Shown in pieces: positions 1-10,721 of a stretch of DNA of 64,000 nucleotides. The stretch is from positions 43,507-107,506 of the forward strand of contig JABANP010000148.1 in assembly GCA_013115135.1 (NCBI GenBank), written 5' to 3'. The notes beneath the pieces are model-generated. The model worked only from the letters and a program-made list of their open reading frames with translations. It was not told the origin of the DNA and made no database searches. Every line of letters starts with the position of its first letter. The stretch's first letter is position 1. The position numbers were made by a program, and so were the translations under genes. Origin of the DNA: Perkinsus olseni (lineage: Eukaryota > Perkinsozoa > Perkinsida > Perkinsidae).

Positions 1-1665
1 AACTTACACCAGCAGCTACGACCGACTGGGACCATCCCATCCAGCGTGTGAAGAGTTGTTGTAACATCATTCGGTTGTATAACTGCTGGGCGGCAGCCGA
101 GCGCCGGCGCTGAGAGATGAGGTCGACCCAAGCACTGAAGTGTGCTGCTGTATCTTTCTTAGCGGAATACCGTCCGTTGCGGAGGAAGATAACCTGAGGC
201 ACTCCGGCCATCAGAATTGAATTGAGCATCAGAGGCCTACTAATTCTCGTGAATTTCGCGTCTCTTTCCGGCGAGCAGTAAAGGTCCGCCAGCGTTGTAG
301 GTTTGTTTCGAGGTGGGCATCATCGTGGTTCGTGCTGTAATCGCTGAGGTCCGGTATGACGATACGCATGAGCTTCCATCTGACACCACGCTGATGCTCC
401 TAGGGAAGACTGGACCGACCTGGCCTGTCTGCGTCGGGTCGCCAGTCCTCGCCAAGACGCGATCCTTCTGTTCATCACCCTCCGGAACAGCATTCCTGCC
501 TGCGTTCGCCGAGTTGCTACTCGCGTCGCACTCTCGGCCCAGGTGCTCAGACATCCCCATGACAGGTGTGCTCGGTGATGTTGACGAGCCTTCCAAACCA
601 TCACGATGCTGGCTAGACAGATGACTTTGTAATGTCGTTTTCTCGAGGCTGCAGCGCGGGAGAAGGACTGCCTCAAAAGTCGTCGCCGGGCCGTTATTGT
701 CGACAGCAACCGAAAGAATACTCGAAGGCGGAGAGATGGATCGGCCCAGATGAGCGATGGGATGAACGACACCTGGGAAGGGAGGGGAAGAATTTGCCTC
801 TGAGCTCGGCCACCTACACGATCCGAGGCCTCTCGAAGCCACACCCGAATAGCTTCTTCACGACGTCTCTTCCACTGTGATAAACTCTTTGTCCGACAAG
901 CACTCAGGTGGCGAGTCACATTCTTCCAACCGAGCAAGGTTCGTTTGGCCGCTCGCCTCATGGCACGGATGATTCGTGGGCTGACGTTGAAGGTCTCTAG
1001 AGCCCTGAGAAGGGATCTTCTCGTGCTAGAGATCGTCTGCCCGATCCTACCAGTCGCGGAAGTATGCCACAGCATGACGCTGCCCTTTGCGACGATGCAG
1101 CGCCTCTGCGCGTCCTCGAAGGAGGCGGCGGTGCTGTACGAAGTGACGCCAGGCGGGGAACACAGACGACCTAGCCACTCCTAGGATGTGGTCCTGATGG
1201 GGGATAGTCTATTTGAACGAGCTAAAGGACTTGTAGAAATTGCCCCTATACACTGGCCTCGCTCACTCTGCCCGACAATCGTCTGGTCGCCTCCACGACA
1301 TCCAAAGTTCTCCTCCGCCAGGCTGCGAGGTAGACCGAAGTCAGCGCGCAGGCCTCCGAAAGATCCGCTCGATTCGGCGTGTCCTTCAATCTCGCATTCA
1401 GGCGACAGCGATACCATCTGGTAGCCACCATTTGCCTCTGCCACACTTGCAGGTGTCTTTCGATAACCGTACGGAGGAGGCAGCGTTCGACGCGCCAAGC
1501 CCGAACTCTCCCTCGGATCTTGTTTGCGACAAGATCTCGCCACTGGTGGAGGACGGTGGTACTGAGCAGGAGCTCCTGTGAGCCCGAAGATAGTGATTCG
1601 TCGTTGAGATGTAATCGCACAGTGATACGCCGTGGTGATGAGTCAGAGATGGACGGGGTGGCCAT
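1..1665 (-). CDS. Sfi1-like centrin-binding repeat protein, C-terminus beyond the window
   Basis: The predicted protein is rich in Arg and Trp, with Trp or Phe every 20-35 residues inside basic helices (LHQWRDLV, HLQVWQRQM, YLAAWRRRTL, FPAWRHFV, LLGWKNV, SLSQWKRRRE, MVWKARQH, ASWRGLA, LQRWRTF, HFSAWVDL, FTRWMGWSQ). This is the pattern of Sfi1 repeats, which bind centrin along a long helix at spindle poles and basal bodies. Start taken at the Met at 1665. Reading stays open across GT-AG introns at 1266-1194 (phase 0) and 1050-1005 (phase 2), an in-frame intron near 810-766, one ending near 337, and one near 241-196. The gene runs off the left edge. Its introns carry none of the three intron motifs seen elsewhere. 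The family assignment rests on repeat pattern only; another helical W-repeat protein is possible. Confidence 0.66.
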
Positions 1666-1739
1666 AAGGGAGTTTTGTACAATAAGGCTACGAGTTCAAC
1701 TCGTCGAGTTGTGTCGGGGTGAGCGATACTATTGAGCTG

Positions 1740-2417
1740 CATGCTGTCTACCATCCAGAGCCAAATCCTATCATGCCATCGATTCCCAGCCTTTCTACGA
1801 CATTAACTCTGGTTGCGTTCTATCGGCAGTCTGGATTCAGCGTTGCTTCTCATCGCAGCAAGATAGGATCAGCGATATACCAAGATAAGAGTTGTCTCTA
1901 CATCGCTTAGTCGGACTGAGTTAGTCCAAGCGGTAATAGAGACCGTGTTGGTAAGGATCATCATCAGACCCAGCACCGTGCTGGGTCGTGCCGTGCTGGC
2001 AGCACGGTGTAATCGGCTGATGGCAGTGGTGATATCGAAAGGGTATATGCTGTTGTGGGTTGGCGCAGGAAATACTCACTGGGATCGACGGCAGCAACCA
2101 CCGAAGACTCGCCCTTCAAGACCGAATCGATTGAAGGATTCTAGTCAGGTCAGGTTAGTGAAAGGGGAGACCAAAACAACAAGAACCCAAAAAAGTCCAC
2201 TAACTTCCTAGTAAACATCAAAGACGTTACCTAAAAAGTGAACATCGGCCATGTTCGCCTAGGCTGGTCTGATAACAAGTTGCATAAGGGGACAGAGATG
2301 AGCCGGAAAAAGCACACAAGTTTCGGAAGTAACCTCAATGTGTCATGTCACAAGGTGACCGGCTTGAAAGAGTACATGCTGACGGTTAACAAACGGCTGG
2401 CGAAGAATATGATCAGA
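1740..2417. other. intergenic, no gene recognised
   Basis: I see no coding region that I can support. The stretch holds two adjacent perfect hairpins (1968-1986, 9-bp arms around 1 nt; 1991-2007, 8-bp arms around 1 nt). About 35 nt around 1848-1880 recur in reverse complement near 5068-5102 with few mismatches, so a dispersed repeat touches this region. Confidence 0.5.
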
Positions 2418-2843
2418 TCATAGTGGTCTAGGGACACTTTCTGACCGGAACCCGATAACCAATGAGCGGGTTGTCAGAATCGTTTTATGTCCGGTCATTA
2501 GCGGCAACAACCACATAAACCACCGCATTGAGCCATAGCGGGCCAAACAAGGGGACCAGATGTAGGCAAGTCCCGTGGATAAGCAGAACTTACAGAAATC
2601 ACAGAGACTGCCTCGTAGTCCTGGAGTGTCGGACGAGGCTTTCTTGGCAAAGCCGGGCAGTAGGTGACTCTCCGAACCTTCACTGGTAGTGAATTCATCA
2701 TCGAACTCGTAGTGGCCCTTAGCAGCTCCAACCTGCATCATGGGGGACCAGATTTCTTTCTGGCCCTTGGAGTCGATATCACCGTCCAGAGCAGCGACGG
2801 TGACACCAATGATGAGCAGAATCCTCGTAACGAAGTTTATCAT
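2418..2843 (-). CDS. hypothetical protein, possible secretion signal
   Basis: An open frame of 141 codons. The N-terminus (MINFVTRILLIIGVTVAALD) has a short basic stretch, a hydrophobic core and small residues, which fits a signal peptide, followed by an acidic stretch (YEFDDEFTTSEGSES). The middle is Cys-rich (CDFCKFC) and the C-terminus contains WFMWLLPLM. I recognise no family. A GT-AG intron may lie inside the second half, in which case the true C-terminus differs. The gene stands alone between the Sfi1-like gene and a foldback element. The only positive evidence for coding is the signal-like N-terminus and the frame length. Confidence 0.35.
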   Translation of the reverse strand: MINFVTRILLIIGVTVAALDGDIDSKGQKEIWSPMMQVGAAKGHYEFDDEFTTSEGSESHLLPGFAKKASSDTPGLRGSLCDFCKFCLSTGLAYIWSPCLARYGSMRWFMWLLPLMTGHKTILTTRSLVIGFRSESVPRPL

Positions 2844-3348
2844 TGTTATACAACGAACTCTGGTTGGATATTCAACTCAGCCCAACCCAAACCGCTTGCT
2901 GTTCTCAGCCGAACTCCAATCTGAGGAGAGTCAGAAGTTCCCACTAGGAAGTTCCTACTAGGAACGAAGAGGGGCGCCAGTAGGCACTTTGTCCACTGCC
3001 GATTTGATGACTCATCTGAAATGATGTTCGCCGGCCACTGCCGGTCCTCTCAGGTTTCCTTTGGGGGACCAACAAGGGCCTTGTCACATCGGAGCCAAAT
3101 TTGCAAACTTCGGCTGAGCTGAGGTTGATGAGCAATTCTCGAGCATCTGCGCAACGCAGACTGTGTACTAGAATTAGCCAACTCGACTCCACCTTTCCGC
3201 CTCAAAATAGTATCACTGTATAATGAGGTATTAGACATTACGCAGGAGAGATTATACGAATGGGAATAAACCTTGAACAATAAATGATAACGATCACCTC
3301 ACAGCACAGAGAGTATTGGTCAATCATATACCCGAATAACGATAGCTA

Positions 3349-4318
3349 CACCTTTTCAACAACTAGTTCGACAGTGGAACCATCAAGTTCGCCGAGGCGG
3401 GCGAAGTTGGATGTACGAATCTGAAACGGGAATATCTATTCCGCACGTGGAACATTCAATTTCGCGTTGGGACTTTCGAGTCCGCACGTTGGCTTTTCGT
3501 AAGTTCAATTTCGACACGATGGAACTTTCAACTTCGCAATAGGAAACTTCAATTTCGCATTCGAACATTCAATATTCGTGAGCGGTCCTTGGAACCTTCA
3601 ATTTCGCGGCACTGGAACATTCAACTTCGCAAATGGGATGTTCGATTTCGTTGTTCCCAGCACTTTTTTTGCACTTCAATCCCCAATGAACACGAGAAGA
3701 ACGCGCATGCTGAAACACAGTTCATGTGATGATGTCATGGCTACACTTCCGTAGGCATCGTCACTCGGTCACGGTGCCCCAAGCGGCTCGCCTATGCGGG
3801 CACGCAATCGGATTCCTTGGAAAAGCGATCAACTTGGAAGATATGCCAGTTGGCGCTTAGATCGTTAAACGATCATCGATTCGCTGCAAGGCCGATCCGT
3901 CACTACCGCGTGGCGGAAGTGTAGCCATGACATCATCACATGAACTGTGTTTCAGCATGCGCGTTCTTCTCGTGTTCATTGGGGATTGAAGTGCAAAAAA
4001 GTGCTGGGAACAACGAAATCGAACATCCCATTTGCGAAGTTGAATGTTCCAGTGCCGCGAAATTGAAGGTTCCAAGGACCGCTCACGAATATTGAATGTT
4101 CGAATGCGAAATTGAAGTTTCCTATTGCGAAGTTGAAAGTTCCATCGTGTCGAAATTGAACTTACGAAAAGCCAACGTGCGGACTCGAAAGTCCCAACGC
4201 GAAATTGAATGTTCCACGTGCGGAATAGATATTCCCGTTTCAGATTCGTACATCCAACTTCGCCCGCCTCGGCGAACTTGATGATTCCACTGTCGAACTA
4301 GATGTTGAAAAGGTGTAG
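3349..4318. mobile_element. foldback element with long, nearly perfect inverted arms
   Basis: Two arms of about 400 nt (3349-3752 and 3914-4318) are reverse complements of each other with very few mismatches and enclose about 160 nt of unique spacer. Both arms encode the same 61-codon frame on opposite strands, an effect of the symmetry and not evidence of a gene. Each arm is built of degenerate units of roughly 20-30 nt around TGGAACNTTCAATTTCGC. This is the structure of a foldback-type transposon or large MITE. No transposase and no clear target-site duplication were found. A related array of GCGAAATTGATNTTAC-like units lies at about 28536-28710. Confidence 0.8.
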
Positions 4319-6346
4319 ATTGAATATGAATCTTAGCCACACTAAGCTGTGTTGTGTTGAAAAGGGACAGTAATAATTGTGTATGTAAATCATGACGATA
4401 ATAGTATCGGTTCTTGTACAGACTGCGTCGCGGCGGGACGCTAGTCTTCCTGTGCGCGGGACTGACCCTGCGAATGCTGAGCAAACCGATGCAGCTTTGT
4501 TCAGAGATCTCATGCGAGAACCACAACGAGGCTTCCACATCAAAGACGACAATGAAGAAAATTGATTCAAAATTTACCTGCGATACTGCAGGAAACTAAT
4601 TAAGAGAGTCTAAGCCGGGTGTCCCCACTGATCTAGCTGGCGTTATTTGCCTAGAACTCTTAGAGCCCTTGCGTCCTCGAGGATGTACCATAGTTCACGG
4701 TGTCGGTCGTCCTGACGCGGGACTCTGAGGCGCATGCTCGTCGCAGTCTACAGACCGCAGAACCCTGCCACCCAAGAGCCACTTTCGAGTCGCGTTTCAA
4801 CCTCGGGAAGCGATGTCTTCTCTCTGCGGTAAACAGGCTGGTCGAGACAGCACACGAAGACGTCTGAATATGCCGGATCTGGACTCGAAACGTGGCCACT
4901 AGTAGTGCCGCACTACCCACCATTGCACTAGCTACAGTCACTGACTCAGTGAGTAATGCCGATAAAAGCTCAACGTCTGCTCGAACCGTTATCGAGCACC
5001 TGACCACCCGAGCTGGTGCTCAGGCCACTACCCTGCTGGCAAGGGGGACGAAATCGTGAAATGTTTATGTCGCTGATCCTATCTTGCTACGATGAGAAGC
5101 TGCACCCAAGTGGCGGATGATAAGAAGACAGCAGATGAGAGATTGGATTCCTTTTGGCAAAACCGTGGGTGTTGTGTTCTCAATCAGCCAGTCTTTTCAC
5201 AAACCGGACACGACGTGTCCCGTTGACAACGGGACACATCAACTCGCTGAACGCATTGCCATCGACGATTCTCTTCGCACGCGTACGCATGAATCTCCGT
5301 CGCTCATTAATCGCTGCATCAACGGTCGTAGCCCATCGGGCGGAGTGGACAGCAAAAGAAGCTTTGCTTGCCATTATACTCAGTCATCATGTTCCTCGCA
5401 GGTGATGAGTCAGCCACTGCGGCTGTTACTACTAACAGATTCGAAATCTATGACCAAGAAGAAAAATCGAGGTGGTGCGAGGATGAGTTTGAGCAGAAAA
5501 CAACGTCCAATGTTGAACACGGCGTCGTGAGAGTTCGGGTCTCGGCTGATACGCGGCGTATCGGGTAGCTTCCAGCTCAGAACAGTTTACCGTCTGCTCG
5601 ACCCTCACAGGCACCCCACTACACTTCAGTAACTTGACGAACTCAACTGTCAAGCAAATTCAAAGTACAATAAATTCAGAAAGCAGTGAAATGTAATCAC
5701 ATCACAACACAGCCTCGCTCACAGCAGGTAACCAGAGACGACGCAGGTTTGGGGAAGGGCCGTACTGGACGAACGGTAGCCTGAAATTAACGGCCACTAG
5801 GGAAGCTCAAATTCAGCCGACAGCGTTACCGTTGGACTCGGGCTCGAAGCCTTCCGCCTCGGTGAGAGCTCCCCCACAGACGACGATCGTCTTGAGATCG
5901 GTGACACTCCCGGGGCGTGGGCGAAGGTACCGACATAGGGACTGTGTTTGTCCAGCAGAGGAGCCTGAAGGGAGCAACTCAGAGCAGCCCCATTCAATTG
6001 CGTTGCTCTGAGGATTCCGCATGGCAACACTCTAGCCCGCCTCAATGGACCGACTGTCTTTCCGACTTAACTGACATCAGTCGGGCTCGCCAACCCCTCC
6101 TACAGATTCAGATATTCCCATTAGATGTGCTCTAACGCGCTGGATCAAAAATCGTGAGTTTTCAGTAAAATTCCTGCTGACTGATTCATCAAAATGAAGG
6201 TCATATTGTTATCAACAGATCAGAAAGGTAAGGCACTCGGTATGAGTCGACACGTCAATATATTTTCACACGTTTCGATCGGGCTTGAAGGGACCTGCTA
6301 CGTCCGTTAACCGAACCATCACTGACGATGAGTAGTGATCCCGCGT
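4319..6346. other. intergenic, no gene recognised
   Basis: Several open frames overlap here on both strands, but none shows a recognisable domain, signal peptide or consistent splice structure. The region sits downstream of the CDPK stop codon (6347, minus strand) and should include its 3' UTR. The segment 5068-5102 repeats, inverted, the sequence at 1848-1880. Confidence 0.45.
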
Positions 6347-9300
6347 CTACGCGTCCCCTACGCTGTGAATCTCGTGCCGCTGAGCCCAGACCCAAGTCTT
6401 GTCTCGGCTGCCCTCATCGTCGTCCATCGCAGCCAAGAACTCTTCGTAGTCGATCACACCGTTGCCGTCCTTGTCGAACTTAGCCAGGAGGTCGGCAACT
6501 TCCGCATCCAAATCGTCGCCAGTCGAAGGGCTATGCGAGAGGATGGCCCTGCAGGGCGAAAGTTGCGGAGGGAGTTCGGAAAGATGTCGGATTTGCAGGG
6601 GAGTCCATTGAAACGCCCTGGGTCCACGCATTGTCGGTAAGTACCGTCGCGCGACCTCCAACTCCCGACTGGCGTCCACTATTTAATACTAACGGCCAGA
6701 CCAGCCGCCTACAACTCAGCAAGCGAAGATTCAATTTCGTGACTTTTAAGACAGCGGTTACCCATCCCGCTGGTGCGGGCGCGTGAACCCCTGCGAAGAA
6801 TCTTCGCCGAAGGGGCCTACTTGAGCTCGTCTTCCGAGATCGTGCCGTTGCCGTCGATGTCAAACCTTCCAAAGATCTCCCGCATTCTGTCTCGGAACAT
6901 TTCGGACCGCATATGGACGGCTGCTGCTAAGAATTGTGAATACTCGACTTCAAAATCATCCTCATCGTCCACAATCTGAAACGCCGCTGCTGGGGATAGA
7001 TCTCACGACCTTTGGAAGGCTGACTGACTCACCTGCCCTCTTCCGCTACCTGTACTTTTTCCCAGCATCCGAAAAACAGATTGCATATCCTTCCGGTCCG
7101 TTGGAGCAATAACTCTGAGGAGCTCCGAGAACTGTATCACACCATCATGGTCGACGTCGATCTTCACAAAGGTTTTCTCCAAATCATGAACCTGCGGAAG
7201 AAAAGATAAGGATGACCCTAGCACTTATTAGAGAAGAGTGCAGTGGACTTCGCTGGTTTGAGATAATAATTTGTGAAGCATTGAGACGGGCTAGGTTGTG
7301 GAACAGAGTTGTGCAAAAACCTCTTTAGACTGCTACCGATATCAGAAAGAGCGAAAAATCGAGAAGGGGCAGAGAGACGATTCCCTGGCCGCAAGGCAAT
7401 CCAAGCGGCGCCACCGAAGGACTCCGGCAGAATGCCTTGGCTACCTCACGTTCGTAGTAAGTGTCCATTTTCAACCCAATTCTGTCTGTCCTGATACAAA
7501 AATCTACTTTGATGAAGATAGTCAACCAACATCGGTCAGCCTCACGATGGGATGTGTGCCCGGAAAGTTTTCTCGATTACTGATCAATAGTCAGTAGCCT
7601 AGCCCGTCTTGCTTCGGGCCAACGCGTTACCATTCGTAACGAGGGTCTAATATTTCCTTCGCCATCCACCATCTTCTCGAAGACTTGAAGACTGAAGTTC
7701 AAGAACGTTCACCCATTCATTCTGCACCGAAGATACGACTATGGCCACGCCCTTCACCGTCTGTTTTATTCTCGCGTTAGCCCCGCTGCGACGGAGGTCC
7801 TCCACGAAGCGCACCTCAGCTGTGACACCTCAGCAGTCTTTTTGGGGATGGCGGCGATTTTGGAGTAACATCGAGCCCCGCCTGGCATCTCCGATTGCGA
7901 CACCTCCCTCATGCTGCCCAACTTCACCTCCTTCTCGATCATCTCCGATACGATTTGCTCCAGCGTTTCGTCCGACTTGTAGTTCTTCAACGACCGCCTC
8001 GGATTTCGGAGGACATGCGCCGATACCCATCCATTCGAAATATAAAATTCTTCGATCGCAGTTCACTTGCTGGCTGCGAGATATATGACCCTGGATGGAC
8101 TTCGTTGAATGCGTATTGACGCCTCAGGCCGGAAACCTTTGTCTCATGATGAGATGAGACTCTCGTCATTGCCGAATCCAGCAGCGACGAATCCGGGAAC
8201 GTCGAGACATTGCCGCCCCGCAATTTGCAGGGCAGTTCCCCGCAAGAGAGGCCCTGGCGTACTCGTTGTCACGGAAGTTGTCGACACAACGTCCGAGTCC
8301 ACAGCTTGCTAAGCAAGCTCACCATCACCCGGTAACCCGCCGCTTCTACTCGCGTCCATTTCGAAGCCCAAGCAAAAGATCATACGACCGCAATCTTCAA
8401 GAGCAGATCCTGGAGCGGTGCTATCATAGTAACGTGAGGGCCGGCCTGACCTTTTGCGTTCGAGCATGGGAAGGAAGGACGGTTACCAGAAGAGGAAACT
8501 ACAAGCACTAGGTCGCTAACGGATTGACTTAACTACAGCCTTCCGGTTACCCACTTCTCGCGAAGTCAGCCCCGACGCCACCATATTCAACGCTGCTTTT
8601 CTCAACGAATTAGCCACTGCATACCGCCGCATACTCTCCAGCACATCCCAAGGAAGGACTTCGGCGGCTGAGAAAGAGGAAGAAAAACACGACCGCTAAG
8701 AACAACTCCACGTCGGAAATTCCTCGAAGGGGGGGGGCGGATTCGGACGAGTTGGGAAAGATAATTCGGAGTATAGCTGATCAGAGTGAATGAGAGCAAC
8801 TCAGAATTTCAACGCTTTTCTGTCGTCATTTTTCCTGGGACGGCAATACCGGCTTACTCGTAAAAAAGTTTCCCGAACAATATCTGACTCGACCGGCGTC
8901 TCTTACCGCCATTATTTTCTTCCCCCTCTCTCCGTTCATCTTTGTTCAGCATATTTGCAAGCCACTGGTCGTCCAAGGCTCGTCGAGCGCTGAAACGCTC
9001 TGATGGCAGCACTTGCAGGCATCCTCTCAGAAAACTTTTCGCTGCTTCCGAGAGGTGGTTGAAGCGGTCACCACTGAGATACCTGGGATGTCCAGATCGA
9101 TCACGTGATCGATTTCACCCGACTCACTTCCCCGTGCTCCTTTGGCGACGAATCTTTCTCATCTCTCGGAGTACGTCACCAACATTGGGCGACTCGAAAG
9201 GCATCTTTCCGGTGAGGAGGAGGTGGCAAATAACGCCGACGCCCCAAATGTCGCACTTCGCCGATATCGCCGTTGATCTAGGGAAGCCAAAAATATGAAA

Positions 9301-10635
9301 ACGGAAGGGCCGTTGGTCAAGACATTTGATCAAGGTCGACTACTCGCCGATGCAAGTACTAACATGAAGATTGAACATGCCAGACGCGGCTGAAGCATCA
9401 CAAGAGCTGCAGTCCCCCCAACAGGCGGGCCACGAGCCTAGGGCGACGACGGAATCGAACCTACGACCTTTCAAATGCCAGCTCACCCGCTGCCCCGTTG
9501 CTCTGCGTCGATGTTGTCTTGCTGATCGTCCAACTCGTCCTCACCGAAAACACTCACTCGCCTCTGCAGCGGCTTCCGAGATTCCCATTCGATCTCCAAG
9601 CACTCAGGGGCCATATAGGACAACGTGCCTCCCTGAAGAGGGTAATCCAATCACCCGGGTTCGATTCCTGGGAGAGGCGTTACTCCTAATGATTTGCTGG
9701 AACCGATCCGTCGCGCCAATCCGAAGTCGAAAAGCTTCAGACGACGGTCGGGACAATCATACACATGCCGTGGATCTGAAAGCCAGAAGAAATTGTAAGT
9801 GAATCGAGATAGAGATCGAGACCCCGGTTCGATCCCCGGTAGCGTCAATTTTCTATTCATCAAGACTTCCCTCACCTGTAATGACCGGACAGCCGCAAGT
9901 GAACATGAAGTGACTTGGTTTGATATCTCGATGGACCTGATAAAATGCCATCCGTTAGAATCGAACCCGATACCTTTCGATTACTATATTGGACGTGTGA
10001 AGGTAATTAATCGCGTAGAGAACCTGAGCGATGATATCAGCAACTTCCGGCTCCGCAAAATAGCCACCAGAATTAAACCTGAGACAAAAATTAAGCAAAA
10101 AAACTCCCACTGGGATTCGAACCGCCGACCTCTGATAAATCATCTCATGCAGATCAGGGCCCCGGCAAAGCTCCATAACCAGATGCACCTGCGAACCGAA
10201 AGGTCCCCGGTTCGATCCCAGGGAAGCTCACCATAGTCGGTGCTTCAAATACGTAGGCCAATCGGCAGATATTAGGATGGTCGACCGATAAGAAAATCTC
10301 AACCTCATTTAATAAATTCTTCTCTTGCCAAGCCGTCAAGTCCCTCTTCGATAACGACTTCAACGCGAATCTGATCCTCACACAAAAATGAGCAACAAAA
10401 AAGGTCGTCGAGAAAGTCAAGTTCCTCCCGGAAGAATAATCTTCATTGGGGAGTCGAAGATTCAATCTTCCATACACGAGAAGTCAGATCTGCAAATCTT
10501 CAAGATTCGACGGGCGGAGCGACGCGAAAAAATGCGAGGACTCGATCGTTATTCGGCAGGTCGAGTATCTTACTCTTCTCCAGTTCGTTTGTGTATAACT
10601 CTTCTTACCGTCGCTGTAGCCCCGTGACCCAACAC
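6347..10635 (-). CDS. calcium-dependent protein kinase (CDPK), kinase domain plus four EF-hands
   Basis: Ser/Thr kinase switched on by calcium. In coding order: Gly-rich loop LGHGATATV (exon 10574-10635); ATP Lys in FALKSL and NEVEIF (10232-10376); HLVMELCRG (10130-10188); GGYFAEPEVADIIAQ (9985-10078); HRDIKPSHFMF (9876-9936); FDFGLARR (9684-9775); GGTLSYMAPE (below 9632); KCDIWGVGVICHLLLTGKMP (9277 downward); C-lobe SFLRGCLQVLPSERFSARR (below 9082); linker KNYKSDETLEQI (about 7.9 kb); EF1 loop DVDHDGVIQFSE (7033-7191); degenerate EF2 (6821-6975); EF3 DIDGNGTISEDE; EF4 DKDGNGVIDYEE; stop at 6347. The catalytic-loop Asn after HRDIKPS is His here. Introns 9083-9127, 9633-9683, 9776-9875, 9937-9984, 10079-10129, 10189-10231 and 10377-10573 keep the frame. 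N-terminal exons probably extend rightward (possibly 10.75-11.65 kb). Confidence 0.88.
9083..9127 (-). repeat. CDPK intron (45 nt) with class C palindrome
   Basis: The GT-AG intron joins codons in phase 2 (GK to YLSGDRF) and so restores the kinase C-lobe. Its centre is the perfect 18-nt palindrome ATCGATCACGTGATCGAT at 9096-9113, found again at 17767-17784 and, with other central bases, at 11504-11521 and 12401-12418. Confidence 0.85.
9433..9486 (-). repeat. tRNA T-arm-like sequence at the 5' end of a CDPK intron
   Basis: In the coding direction the intron begins GTGAGCTGGC at 9486 and carries AAAGGTCGTAGGTTCGATTC followed by an acceptor-stem-like end. No matching 5' tRNA half lies upstream, so it is not a complete tRNA gene. 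Confidence 0.7.
9633..9683 (-). repeat. CDPK intron (51 nt), antisense tRNA T-arm
   Basis: The intron runs from GTAACGCC to CTTCAG and lies between SKSLG and GGTLSYMAPE. In the coding direction it contains CAGGAATCGAACCCGGG, the reverse complement of a tRNA T-arm (CCCGGGTTCGATTCCTG). Little remains apart from that arm and the splice ends. Confidence 0.88.
9776..9875 (-). repeat. CDPK intron (100 nt), antisense tRNA 3' end
   Basis: GTGAGG to TTTCAG intron upstream of the exon with DFG. It contains an antisense tRNA 3' end: on the plus strand, GAGACCCCGGTTCGATCCCC followed by an acceptor-like GGTAGCGTCA at about 9824-9847. Confidence 0.88.
9937..9984 (-). repeat. CDPK intron (48 nt), sense tRNA 3' half
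   Basis: The intron separates SNI from VHRDIKP. It opens with GTAATCGAAAGGTATCGGG and continues TTCGATTCTAACGGATGG before TTTTATCAG. The first nucleotides GTAATCGAAAGGT are the same as at the start of the intron at 15835 in another gene. Confidence 0.9.
10079..10129 (-). repeat. CDPK intron (51 nt), sense tRNA T-arm
   Basis: The intron separates EMIYQ from RFNSGGYFAE. It starts with GTCGGCGGTTCGAATCCC, a T-arm placed directly at the donor, and ends with a T-rich tract and CAG. Confidence 0.88.
10189..10231 (-). repeat. CDPK intron (43 nt) made almost only of an antisense tRNA 3' half
   Basis: The intron falls between EAPTM and VHLVMEL, phase 0. Read on the plus strand it is CTG, then CGAACCGAAAGGTCCCCGG, then TTCGATCCCAGGGAAGCTCAC: variable loop, T-arm and acceptor-like strand. 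The tRNA-like segment supplies both the donor (GTGAGC) and most of the acceptor region. Confidence 0.92.
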
Positions 10636-10721
10636 CTGCATCGCCACAGAAAAAATGGTCTAATCGTTATGATCCACGTTTATCGTTCAAGCGGTCCCGG
10701 GATCGATCCCTCCGCCCTACA
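10636..10721 (-). repeat. probable CDPK intron with an eroded T-arm
   Basis: The acceptor GATGCAG at 10636 precedes the Gly-rich-loop exon. The likely donor is GTAGGGCGG at 10721. Inside is GGATCGATCCCGGGACCGC, an antisense T-arm with altered loop. The upstream exon is not certain. Confidence 0.55.

Noticed and set aside
3383..4281. Two identical 61-codon frames on opposite strands
   Set aside because: They are mirror images in the two arms of the foldback element, with no start context or domain.
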